A DNA stretch of 18,663 nucleotides, taken from NCBI GenBank assembly GCA_024220525.1, contig JAMYWO010000467.1, positions 1 to 18,663 on the forward strand, read 5' to 3'. The position numbers and the translations under genes are program-made. Position 1 is the stretch's first letter; the number at the start of each line of letters is the position of its first letter. Positions 8,475 through 18,313 of this stretch are shown one piece after another. The notes under the pieces were generated by a model. That model made no database searches and had not been told where the DNA came from. It saw only the letters and a program-made list of their open reading frames with translations. Source of the stretch: Cochliopodium minus (lineage: Eukaryota; Discosea; Himatismenida; Cochliopodiidae).

Positions 8475-10566
8475 ATGGAAAATAATAATAATCTTACAGA
8501 ATCAGAAATGGATCTGATAGTATTGAAATATCTAGAAAACAGACATTATAAAAATTCATCACAAACATTCAAGAAAGAAATGAAATTTTCTGAGAACCTA
8601 AAATCACATGCTCATTCCTTGGATTTGAAACCTGAGAGCTTTTTGAAGGATTATATCCTTTTTTTTGGTGAGACAAATACTCCTCACCGTTATTCTGAAA
8701 GTTATACACAATTGAGAAATTGGATTGATAATAGTTTGGATATGTACAAGGTATAAGATTCATACAATATTATATAATAGATCACAATCTCTAACAAATT
8801 TTTTTTTTAATCTATAGACCGAATTAAATTCAATCATATATCCAATTTTTGTCCATTGCTATCTTAATTTGGTTGCAAAGGGAAATTATAACGATGGTAA
8901 AAAGATTAAGATAGTGGATATCAATTTTGATTATAATTTTTATTCACATCAGCGAAATTGTATTTGACCAAATTTAGAATCGATCATGAAAAACAATCTC
9001 AAGAAATCAATATATTGGGAGGGATAATGACTAATGATCAAGTCAAAGAAAATACTACAGCGCAATTGTGGAGGCAAAATAAATTTATTGTAAAAATGTC
9101 GAGTTATTCCTATCAATTGTTGATATCTTTTTTGTATGAATCCAATTTAGTCCTCATTCAAAGTATAATAAATCAATATATCAGAATAGATAGTAAACTC
9201 TTTTTTCTTTTTTTTTATTTAAATTTTATCAAACATTATTTTAATCATGAAAAAGTTGTTAAAGGTCAACCCAGCTCGATTGAAGAGTATATCCCAATCA
9301 CCGGTTTGACAAATGAAGAAATGTCAAAGTTGAACGATAAACAAGTGTTATCCGGTTTGCTCAACGACTCCACAGTGAATCCTTTCATAGTTAATCAAGA
9401 TCAAAAAACTCCAGTGGATATCTCTTCCAAGAAAAGAAAGTCTGATATCATAGAAAACAAACCATCCGAGGGTCCTCAGGTTAGTTTGATTGAATCTAAG
9501 ATCCCTCTTCCCCCTCAAAACGAAGAAAGAGTTCTCGAAGCTTTAACTGATTTCAAAAACAAAGTAAACTTAAATGCCAAGTCTCTACCTTCCATTTGCA
9601 TGTTTACTTTTCTAAACTCCAAAAATAAGTAACTTTTTTTTGTTTTTTTATATATTGCTTTCTAAAATTTAATTTTAAAGCTTGAACACTATTGATATCT
9701 CCGAAAACTCTCGTTATGTATCTGCTGGGTTTTCCGACTCATCTATCAGAGTATGGGATTTAAAAAAGGAAGAGGATAAATACACTTCATTGGTGGGCCA
9801 CTCAGGACCCGTTTACTCCACCAGTTTCAGTCCCGACAAAAAGTATCTCCTTTCTGGGAGTGAGGACTCTACCATCAGACTGTGGAGTTTGGAAACAGAA
9901 AGTAATTTGATATGCTACAGAGGCCACAACTTCCCAGTATGGGACGTTCAATTCAGTCCAATTGGTTATTATTTTGCCAGTTGCTCTAACGACAGAACTG
10001 CAAGAATATGGAGCACAGATAAGACGACTCCCTTGAGAATCATGGCAGGTCATTTGCAAGATGTAGATTGCGTTAAATTTCATCCAAACTGTAATTATAT
10101 TGCCACTGGATCTAGTGACAAGACTGTTCGTTTGTGGGAAATTAATAGTGGAGAGTGTGTTAGAATTTTCACGTCTGGTCACTTTGGCTCCATTTATGCT
10201 CTTGCTTTTTCTACTGATGGAAAAATTTTGGCTTCTGCAGGAGATGATAATAAGATTGTTTTGTGGGATATTGCTTCTTCTAAAAAGATTAAAGTTTTGT
10301 CTGGTCATACCAATACTATTTGGTCACTCGACTTTAGTAAAGAAAGTAGTTTGTTAGCTTCTGGAAGCTCTGATTATACTGTAAGATTGTGGGATGTCAA
10401 CTCTTCAAAATCTCCAGAGAATACCAATCAAGTTCTCAATAATCAATCAAGTGAATTGATCCAGACTTTCCACACCAAGAAAACTTCCACTTACCATGTT
10501 TCTTTCACAAATAAGAATCTTTTGCTTGCTGCTGGTTGTTTTAATTCTAATACCAATGATCTCTAA
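8475..10566 (+). CDS. TAF5: TFIID/SAGA subunit TAF5 (LisH, NTD2, WD40)
   Basis: TAF5 is a scaffold subunit of TFIID, and in some lineages of SAGA, used in RNA polymerase II initiation in the nucleus. Five exons (8475-8750, 8818-8896, 8953-9192, 9256-9628, 9681-10566) give 617 residues with all phases matching. Residues 8-36 are a LisH motif (LIVLKYLENRHYKNSSQTF). Residues about 70-180 are the TAF5 N-terminal domain 2: a YSESYTQLRNWIDNSLDMYK segment, then YPIFVHCYLNLV, and IDIVKGQPSS, which is formed only if the third intron is removed. A serine/lysine-rich linker with the SKKRKS basic patch follows. LPSICMFTFLNSKNN leads into at least six WD40 repeats (about 324-575), with AGFSDSSIRVW, SGSEDSTIRLW, SCSNDRTARIW, TGSSDKTVRLW, SAGDDNKIVLW and SGSSDYTVRLW. 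The start is the first ATG of the open frame. Introns are 67, 56, 63 and 52 nt. Identity is very secure; the exact exon 3/4 joint rests on the IDIVKG match. Confidence 0.96.
9193..9255 (+). other. TAF5 intron 3: length divisible by three, no in-frame stop
   Basis: The intron runs from GTAAACTC to ...GAAAAAG and is 63 nt, exactly 21 codons, with no stop in the reading frame. If retained, it would add 21 mostly aromatic and hydrophobic residues inside the conserved N-terminal domain 2. Removal produces IDIVKGQPS, which matches the family pattern, so it is called an intron. Confidence 0.75.
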
Positions 10567-10711
10567 ATTAAATAAATTATTTTTGAAAATGTTTTGTTTC
10601 CTTCTGATACTTGTTAAAGATCCTATTTGGTTATTATATTTTGCTGAATAAAAAAAAAAAAATCAAGTGTCTTTAAATGCAAGAATTTTTAAATAGTATT
10701 TTTAATAGTGA

Positions 10712-10720
10712 TATATATTA
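10712..10720 (+). promoter_or_regulatory. Possible TATA-like element upstream of UPF1
   Basis: TATATATTA lies about 38 bp before the UPF1 ATG within a 191-bp space after TAF5. In such AT-rich DNA a match of this kind is expected by chance, so it is only a candidate. Confidence 0.25.
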
Positions 10721-10757
10721 ATATTCCTTTCTTTTAAATGAAGAATAAATTAATTTC

Positions 10758-13700
10758 ATGAATTCTTCTCTATTATCGCAAGATTATTTTGAAACACAAA
10801 CAAGTCAAGAAGACGAGTATGCCAATTATTTTGGTGATGATAATAAAAATAATAATGATTATCAGAATTATTTCGGTGGGGAAGATGATAAAACCCAAGA
10901 ATCTACTATGATTGGATCTTCCCAACCATTTTATGATGAAGATAGAGAACAAGAGAATTCATTTGGTGAAGAAGAGGAAGAAAAAGAGCCAGAACCAGAA
11001 GTATTACCTGAATATGCATGCAGGTAAATGAGAATTTATATATTTCTCTTTTTATATTCTTATATGATTAATATTTTAGTTATTGTGGTATTCATAACCC
11101 ATTATGTGTAATCAAATGCATACATCCAAGCTGCAAGAAATGGTTTTGCAATTCAAGGGGAAATACAAGTGGATCACACATAATAACACATCTTGTGAGA
11201 TCAAAACATAAAGAGATCCAATTGCATGAATCCTCTCAATTGGGAGATACCGTATTGGAATGTTTCATTTGTGGTAATAGAAATATTTTCGTTTTGGGAT
11301 TTGTCCCATCAAAGACAGAAGATGTGGTCGTTGTATTATGCAGGGAACCATGTGCATCAAATACAGGAGCAGAGGGTAAGAAAAAATAATTAATTCAAAC
11401 GATTTTGAAAATTAATATATTCAAAGGAGAGGGATGGGAAATTGATCAATGGGCACCCCTAATTGATGATAGGTAAAATAAAAAACAATTTAAATCCTTT
11501 TAATTACAAAAAATAACATTTATTTGATCATATTAAAAATCTGAATTGATTCAATATCCAATGTTTATACCTATAATTTTACTAACAAATTTTTAATTAA
11601 AAAAAAAGATGTTTTCTTTCTTGGTTGGTTAATTTTCCAACCAAAGAGGAACAAACCAGAGCAAGAACCATTTCGATGGAACAAATCCAAAAATTGGAGG
11701 ATCTCTGGAAAGGGGGCAATATAAAAGCAGAGGTGAAAGATTTGGAGAGACCTGGTGTAGATGATGAGCCCGAGAAGGTCGCATTGCAATATACTGATGC
11801 ATATCACTATCAGAAGGTATTTTCTCCGCTCATTAAGATGGAAGGAGATTATGATAGACAAATGAAAGAATCGCAGACTTGTACTGGTGTGAAGATAAGA
11901 TGGGAGATGGGATTAAATAAAAAATATCTTGCTTATTTCACCTTATCCAAATCTGAGCACGAATTGAGACTTGTGCCTGGTGATGAATTGAGAATCAGAT
12001 CAAGTGATGAAAATAAGGGTTGGAATAGAATAGGATCTGTCATCAAATTGAATCATGAAGAGATCGTCTTACAATTATATTCCAATCAGAACATCCCAAA
12101 AGAGCCAAAGGATGAATATTGTGTAGATTTTGTTTGGAAATCAACATCCTATGATAGAATGCAAAAAGCTCTCACCACATTTGTTGTTAATGAAACCGCT
12201 GTTAGCTCATATCTTTTCAAGAAATTGTTAGGACATTCTGTAGAGGATCCCCCATCTATGTTAAGAAATAGCAAGAAGGGAGGAGAGGAACACCTTAGAA
12301 TGTCTCCTCCTGGTTTGCCTGAGTTGAATCATTCTCAGCTCAATGCTGTAACTTTGGCACTGAGAAAACCTCTTTCACTGATTCAAGGACCTCCAGGAAC
12401 CGGAAAAGTAAAAAAGCTTTATTATTTATATTTTGGGAGCTTTTGAAAATTATCATAATCTTGAATGTTATGGATATTTATTGAATTTTATTTTTAGACT
12501 GTGACATCTGCTGCCATCATTTACAACCTTGCCAAAATGCATCCCGGCGAACAAATTCTAGTTTCCGCTCCTTCAAATGTTGCTGTGGATCAATTGACTG
12601 AAAAAATACACGCATGTGGTCTCAAGGTTGTTAGATTATGTGCAAAGAGTAGAGAAGCTGTGAGCAGCTCTGTTGAGTTTCTTTCATTACATCAACAAGT
12701 GAGACAACTTCCAGGATATGGTGTGCTCGCCAAGCTTCAAACACTCAAAAATCAGCTTGGTGTTCTTGCTCCATCCGATGAAAAACAATACCAAAAACTC
12801 AAGAGAGAAGCAGAAAAAGAGATCTTGTCAAGTGCAGACGTCATTTGCTGTACTTGTGTCGGAGCAGGTGACCATCGTGTGAAGGAACTAAAATTTTCTT
12901 ACATGTTGATCGATGAATCTACCCAAGCTACTGAACCAGAATGCCTCATCCCTCTTGTAATGGGAGCCAAACAAGTTATTTTGGTTGGTGATCATTGCCA
13001 ATTAAGACCTGTTGTGATGTGTAAGAAGGCAGCAAAAGCTGGGTTCACCCAATCACTTTTCGAGAGATTGATTGTTTTGGGAGAAATTCCTATTCGTTTA
13101 CAAGTTCAATATAGAATGCACCCTTGTCTATCTGAGTTTCCTTCCAACATGTTTTATGAAGGAACGTTGCAAAACGGGGTCACTGTTGAAGAAAGATTGA
13201 AATTGTCGTTTGAGTTCACTTGGCCTATTCCTTCTAAACCTATGATGTTTTACAACTGTCTTGGACAAGAAGAAATCAGTTCGAGTGGTACATCTTATTT
13301 GAACAGAGGAGAAGCTATTGCTTGTGAAAACATTGTGACAAGACTTTTGCGTTCTAATGTAGCTGCTGATCAAATAGGTATCATCACTCCTTATGAAGGA
13401 CAACGAGCTTACATTACTGGGTACATGCAAAGAACTGGATCTTTGTCAAAAGAACTCTACAATGATATCGAAATAGCCAGTGTTGATTCATTTCAAGGAA
13501 GAGAAAAAGATTACATCATTCTTTCCTGTGTGCGTGCAAATCAGCATCAAGGTATTGGTTTCTTGAATGATCCAAGAAGATTGAACGTCGCTCTCACCAG
13601 AGCAAGATATGGCTTGGTTATTTTGGGAAATGCAAAGGTTCTTGCAAGACAACATTTGTGGTTCAGTTTGATCACCCATTTTCAAGGCGACAATCTCCTT

Positions 13701-13982
13701 GTTGAAGGACCTTTCAACAATTTGAGACAATGTCCTCTCAAGTTTTCCGCCCCAAAGAGAAAAACTAAAAACATGGGTTCAAAGCATGATGGAAGAGAAT
13801 ATATGCCTGGTTACGATGTCAATTTCAATTCAAAGATTGATGACAACATTTATTCTCAAGATATTTCCAACGACTCTTATGCTACTCAAGATCTCTCGAT
13901 TTCTCAAGGTTTTGGTTCTCAATCAAGTCAATCTAGCTTATCTTATAATGATTTCAGATCACAAGAATTCGAAGATGATTAA
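10758..13982 (+). CDS. UPF1: RNA helicase UPF1 (nonsense-mediated mRNA decay)
   Basis: UPF1 is the ATP-dependent 5'-3' SF1B RNA helicase that triggers decay of mRNAs with premature stops. Five exons (10758-11023, 11080-11375, 11427-11472, 11609-12407, 12498-13982) give 963 residues, close to the yeast protein. Residues 1-85 are acidic and disordered. Residues 89-190 form the Cys/His zinc domain that binds UPF2 ([38 protein letters not shown]). Helicase motifs: Walker A GPPGTGK469-T470, motif II D608-E609-S-T-QATEPE, [23 protein letters not shown] (798-805) and [10 protein letters not shown] (832-841). The fourth intron (90 nt) splits Walker A between K469 and T470. Exon 3 is only 46 nt. The third intron ends in an A-run rather than a pyrimidine tract. 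The tail and head are rich in S/TQ pairs (five in the first 70 residues, six in the last 50), typical sites for PIKK kinases such as SMG1. A perfect hairpin follows the stop. All catalytic residues look intact. Confidence 0.97.
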
Positions 13983-14362
13983 TCATTCTTATTCTCAACA
14001 GTAAATCTTATTTCCCTATACTGTTGAGAATAAGAAATGAGGATATCTTTGTGCAAAAAAAAAAACAACTCCTTTCATCATTTTTTATATATGTTTGTTC
14101 AAATATTTTATGAGGAAAAAAAGTAATTGGACATATTGGATAAAATGAGCTATAATTCTTTATTATGGCCACACAATGTCTTTTCGACCTTATAAATATC
14201 GTTTTATTTACACATAAATAAATAATTTGAAAAAATAAAATATACCAAATTTTTTAAATTCAAAAAAAAAAAAAAATTGTTAGATTTATTACCCAATTCT
14301 CTTCTTCTACCACCAATTACTAATTTTGATTGAAAGAATATTATTGCCAAGAGCAGCATTTA
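13983..14362 (+). other. Intergenic region UPF1 - phosphatase, no gene seen
   Basis: These 380 bp hold the UPF1 hairpin at the left end, an A-run at about 14055-14064, a second A-run at 14263-14275 and an otherwise A/T-rich sequence with no supported coding frame. The UPF1 3' UTR and the phosphatase promoter must both lie here. A short upstream coding extension of the phosphatase before the ATG at 14363 is open for 33 nt but has no ATG. Confidence 0.6.
13986..14036. repeat. Perfect 18-bp inverted repeat (hairpin) 3 nt after the UPF1 stop
   Basis: The left arm TTCTTATTCTCAACAGTA (13986-14003) and right arm TACTGTTGAGAATAAGAA (14019-14036) are exact reverse complements separated by a 15-nt loop (14004-14018). 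The repeat starts 3 nt after the UPF1 TAA. As RNA it would form an 18-bp stem at the very start of the 3' UTR. Because the arms contain G and C spread through them, it is not a trivial A/T palindrome. It could be a structured 3' UTR element, a processing or termination signal, or the trace of a small mobile or palindromic insertion. Confidence 0.9.
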
Positions 14363-16936
14363 ATGAGTATCTACGAAACCTTCCATCCAATAAATATTCA
14401 ACAGAAATTTAGTAATAAGACTAATAATAGGGAGGATTCCCAGGATAATATCAAATTTTCAAATACCCAGGAGAATGAAACTGAATATAATGAACTAGAA
14501 TTTTCAGACCTGAACCTAATAATTAATGATGAGTATAAAGAAGATAATAATAATATTATAATCCAACAAAATACAAGTATTTTTATTTCTCTCAATACCA
14601 AATCTACTTCCAAAAATAATATCTCTCCACATGAACATAGAACAACCTCAAAAACTCAAGGAATTTCATTGGACAATAATAATACACCTGATAATTTTAT
14701 TAACAACACTTTTTATATTTCAACAGAAACAATTACCACCATAGTATCCGATCCAAGCTCAAATAATCAACAAATTTCTAGTATCAAACAACATAAAAAA
14801 GCGAAAAAAGATTTGGAGAATAGTTATAATTCTCTGTCAATTGACGAGGATGAAGATGTAGATATGAACGCCTTGAATGGATCCTCTCGCTCCAACTTGG
14901 CATTAGATTTATTGGCGAGTTGCACCGATGAAAATAGGAATGGATCCTACGACATGGAGTTGCACATCGACAAGATGTCTAAAAATGATGATGATGATTC
15001 AGATATCCTCTACAAAAAGAGAAAATCTCAAAAGATCCTAAAGCCAATTAGTTATGTTCTTCCAAATTCTGATAAAGTCAAAAAACTTCCCCTCTTTGTT
15101 TTGCCCGATAAAGTAAATGCGGCCCTCTCCAAAAATTTTAAGACCTCCCTCACCTTATTTTGCCCCATCCATGAGACTAAATATGATGAATTCCTCCAGA
15201 AAGTTTCTCTCAAAGAATTTAAATTGATGGCCAAAGAAGGCCCCAAAATTCCCAAAACATGGCCCGATAAATTGAAGGCATTCCCTTCTGCCACCACTTA
15301 TTTTGCTTATGCCAAAAATCGCTATCGTGATGTTTTGGCAAATGAAGAATCTCGTGTTAGGCTCAAAGGTAAAAAAAATAAATAATTGATGAAATCTATC
15401 TCATCAAATATGACAACAAACACCTTTATATTTTTCATAATCTCTTCTATAAATTGGAATAACTTTTATAAACTCATAATAATATATAATTTTTTTAAAA
15501 TTCCTTATTTTTCTTTATAAATTTTCATCTATACCCTTATATAAAATCACCCTCTTTTGATTTAATAATTTCTTTCAATTCTTATTATATAATATCTCTA
15601 TTTTATAAATTAATTGACATTTCAAACATTATCAAATTTTATTCATAAAATTTTTACGAATAATAATTCATTTGTAGGAAATCTTATATAAACACATAAT
15701 TCCACAATCATTTTTAACTCAACATTTATCTAAAATAGGAGTGGAGCAAGACTATATCAATGCAAATTTTATTAAGCCGGTAGATGTCTTTGGGAGGAAG
15801 GTTCGTAATGCGAAAAAGTTCATAGCATGCCAAGCACCCATCCCTTCGACTCTTAATGATTTTTGGTTGATGACATGGCAACAAAAATCTTGTGTCATTG
15901 TGATGTTAACCAAATTCACTGAGAAATCAGTAAAAAAGGCAAACAGCTATTGGCCAAAAAAAAAGGTAAAATGAGGATAATTGTCATAATCTGGAAGAAA
16001 TATACATAATATGCTTTATAATCTTATAATTCAAAATTATTGCATATAATTCAAAATTATTGCATATAATTCAAAATTATTGCTTTAATTGAGAATATTT
16101 ATTTGATATATCAAAAATTGGAATCATTAATTTCACATCAAACTAACCTCCTTTTTTTTTTTTCTCCTCCCAAAAAAATAGTCCGAAACAATATCTTATG
16201 GAGATTTCAACGTCACCAACAAGGGGAGCGTCCTTTTGGATAACCTCACCATCACATTTTTAGAGTTGAACAGCAACGGGAACAACAACCGTATAATTTA
16301 TCATTTGCATTACACTGAGTGGCCTGATTTTGGAGTGCCTTCCTCGACCCTCATTTTGAGAAGTCTGATCACTTTCACTGACCTCTATTCTTATTCGGGT
16401 TCTACAAGAAATTTATGTGGTCCTATCATTTGTCATTGGTGATACTTTTTTATTTCTTTTTTTTTTAATCTAACCAATATTTTTTTCCATCAGTTCTGCT
16501 GGCATTGGGAGAACTGTTAATTTTTTTATTTTTTGTTTTTTTTTAAATAGGCGAAATTCCCTTTCCATCTTTTTTTTCTTTGCAACTAAACGGTTTTTTT
16601 TTTAAATAACATACTCAGGGCACTTTCATAGCGACCCACCTTTCTTTATCCGTTTGGAAGGCAGAAGAAGAAAAGCCAAATGTATATGAAATTGTTAAAA
16701 AATTACGAGAATTGAGAAGTGGGATGGTTCAATCGGATTCGCAATATTTGTTTATCTACAAAGTTTTTAATGATTACATTTATTTATCCAATCATCCTAA
16801 AAAATCTCATCGTTATTCTTCTGTTAATTCTCTCTCTTTGATTTCTGATGAAATTAAGACTGACAAGAGAAGAAAAAAAGCTTTTTTGAAAAAATCAAAT
16901 TCGTTGACCAACATCAATTCTTTGCTCCACAAATAG
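14363..16936 (+). CDS. Protein tyrosine phosphatase with a long disordered N-terminus
   Basis: This is a classical (class I) cysteine phosphatase removing phosphate from tyrosines. Exons 14363-15368, 15739-15965, 16182-16438, 16494-16515 and 16619-16936 give 609 residues, all in phase. Residues 1-300 are N/S/T/D-rich and look disordered, with a basic KKRKSQK patch. The PTP domain begins with KNRYRDVLANEESRVRL at the end of exon 1 and continues after a 370-nt intron with EQDYINANFI. Further landmarks: FIACQAPIPSTLNDFW, IVMLT, YWP, TEWPDFGVP with general acid D460, and HCSAGIGRT-G with nucleophile C497 and R503. It closes with LRELRSGMVQSDSQYLFIY. Exon 4 is a 22-nt microexon that encodes SAGIGRT. 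The C-terminal 50 residues are basic and serine-rich. Introns are 370, 216, 55 and 103 nt. The first exon alone looks like an unrelated gene; the KNRY...RVRL to DYINA join shows it is not. All catalytic residues appear present. Confidence 0.9.
15369..15738 (+). other. 370-nt first intron of the phosphatase
   Basis: This stretch looks like intergenic DNA, but it starts with GTAAAA, ends with AAAATAG, and is flanked by the two halves of the PTP entry motif (RVRLK-G and VEQDYINANFI), which join in phase 1. It is several times longer than the other introns here and nearly pure A/T. No conserved protein segment is missing, so no extra exon is needed. Confidence 0.8.
16025..16083. repeat. 20-bp tandem repeat, about 3 copies, in a phosphatase intron
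   Basis: TATAATTCAAAATTATTGCA is repeated at 16025, 16045 and 16065 without change; the third copy lacks its last base. Each unit contains the inverted pair ATAATT-CAA-AATTAT. The array lies wholly in intron 2 (15966-16181) and makes this intron longer than most of its neighbours. Confidence 0.92.
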
Positions 16937-17132
16937 TTCCTCATCTTTCACCACCCCCCTCTTTTTTTATATTTTCATTTCACTTCTTTTTTCAAAAAAA
17001 TTTTAGAATTTTTTTTGGATCAAAAAATTTGATTAAATTTGTTTCAAACTTAAATCTTTTATTCATTCTTTTCTTCTTTCAAAAAAATTAAAAAGATCAT
17101 TTGAGACAAGAAAATATTAATTTTATTATTAA

Positions 17133-18313
17133 TTATTTCATAAAGTCATTATACAATTGCCCATAATATTGCCAAGTGAATTTCTTTGAGATGATTCTCT
17201 GATGGAATTCGAGCTTGTGATTTATATCCACATCTATCTGCTTGACATTTAGATTTTGTGAGATCTCTTTCCTCACATTGCTTATTAACAAATAAATGTC
17301 CTCTTTTTCTTTGTTATTTGGGAAATATGTTTCTAATATATTAACAACTGCACTGTTATAAAATTGGGTTATTGTTCTGAAAAAGTGATACGTAAAGGGA
17401 ATGCTTTCCCAACTAGGGCTGAATTCTTTGTAGTTATAGTGTATTGTCATTGGTTGGATTGGATAGCCGGAAATAAAAGCACCTCTCTTGAAATTAATAA
17501 TTGATAATCCATTGGTGGTTGTACCTTTAATTAAATTTTTTTTTTCAAAAATCGTTTTTGTTTTTTAATAATATTTATTTTGTTTTTTTAATTTACCTTC
17601 AGGATAGATTAGAAGTGGAGAAAACTTAGACAAGGGATCTTGCCTGTCAATTATATCTTTGATGTAATTGCTATTTTTAATATAAACTTTGTTATCTCTT
17701 TTGTGAGGAACGTAAATGCACTGTATCACTTGTGAAAAAAACCCCATCAAGGGGACATCCTTTGTTGAGTCTTTCGCAACGAAAGACATCCCAAAATATA
17801 TCGCATAAATTGCGCTGTCAAGGTAAGATATGTGATTTGACACAAATGCTTTTGATTCTATCTTTTTTTAAAAAAATAGATTTTATCAGTTAACATTATT
17901 CATTAATATTTTTTTATTTTATATTTAATTTGATTAATTACATTAATTTTTCCATTTATTCTCACGTAAAAGATCCCAAACAATGCCGCCAAAAATATCT
18001 TTCCTCCACTCGATATAATCGAATCTATCATCCATTTTTTGAATGAAGAGAATGGTTTCGAAAAATCACTACGATAGGTTATCAATTTGAGCAAGATATA
18101 TCCTATCAAGAGCAATATCAATCCATAATATAATTTTATTGGAAGCAATATGCATCCTAAAATTGTCTATTTTGTTTAATTTTTTTAAATGGTCCAAAAA
18201 AATGTTGATTTATTTTGCTCAACCCTAATTTTTGATGATGAATTCATTTTGGGTGAAGGATGAAAGAATGGAAAATATTTTTTTGGCAAATCAAAACTAT
18301 TTTTGTTTTCCAT
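17133..18313 (-). CDS. LPCAT-like lysophospholipid acyltransferase (PlsC family)
   Basis: This is a membrane acyltransferase that moves a fatty acyl group from acyl-CoA to a lysophospholipid or glycerophosphate, most likely at the ER. Exons 18313-18224, 18166-17942, 17861-17597 and 17524-17133 give 323 residues. Residues 31-58 form a membrane helix starting with the LPCAT-style TILGCILLPIKL. The catalytic HX4D box is SNHISYLD (H115, D120). FVAK and the YVPHKRD segment follow, then YPEGTTTNG (E193-G199), which is formed across the third intron, and FKRGAF. The order and the EGTTTN motif favour the LPCAT1/2/4 branch over bacterial-type LPAAT. No EF-hands are present. Exon 1 (30 residues) rests on a GTTGAG donor and on KIR-TILG reading like the family, so the start is the least sure part. 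Introns are 57, 80 and 72 nt. The gene converges on the phosphatase, with 196 bp between stops. Confidence 0.87.

Noticed and set aside
9802-10308. A 168-residue minus-strand frame opposite the TAF5 WD40 repeats
   Set aside because: It lies wholly on the antisense of conserved WD40 coding sequence, has no recognisable motif and looks like a shadow frame.
13786-14004. A plus-strand frame over the UPF1 end that runs into the hairpin
   Set aside because: It is a shifted frame of the UPF1 S/Q-rich tail and has no protein features of its own.
14363-15385. A separate N-rich hypothetical gene ending at the TAA at 15385
   Set aside because: Its end reads KNRYRDVLANEESRVRL, the start of a PTP domain, and G-GTAAAA there is a donor that joins in phase to the DYINANFI exon at 15739.
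16439-16618. A frameshifted or broken phosphatase (pseudogene)
   Set aside because: The breaks fall at GT-AG sites and splicing restores HCSAGIGRTGTF in full, with all phases matching over five exons.
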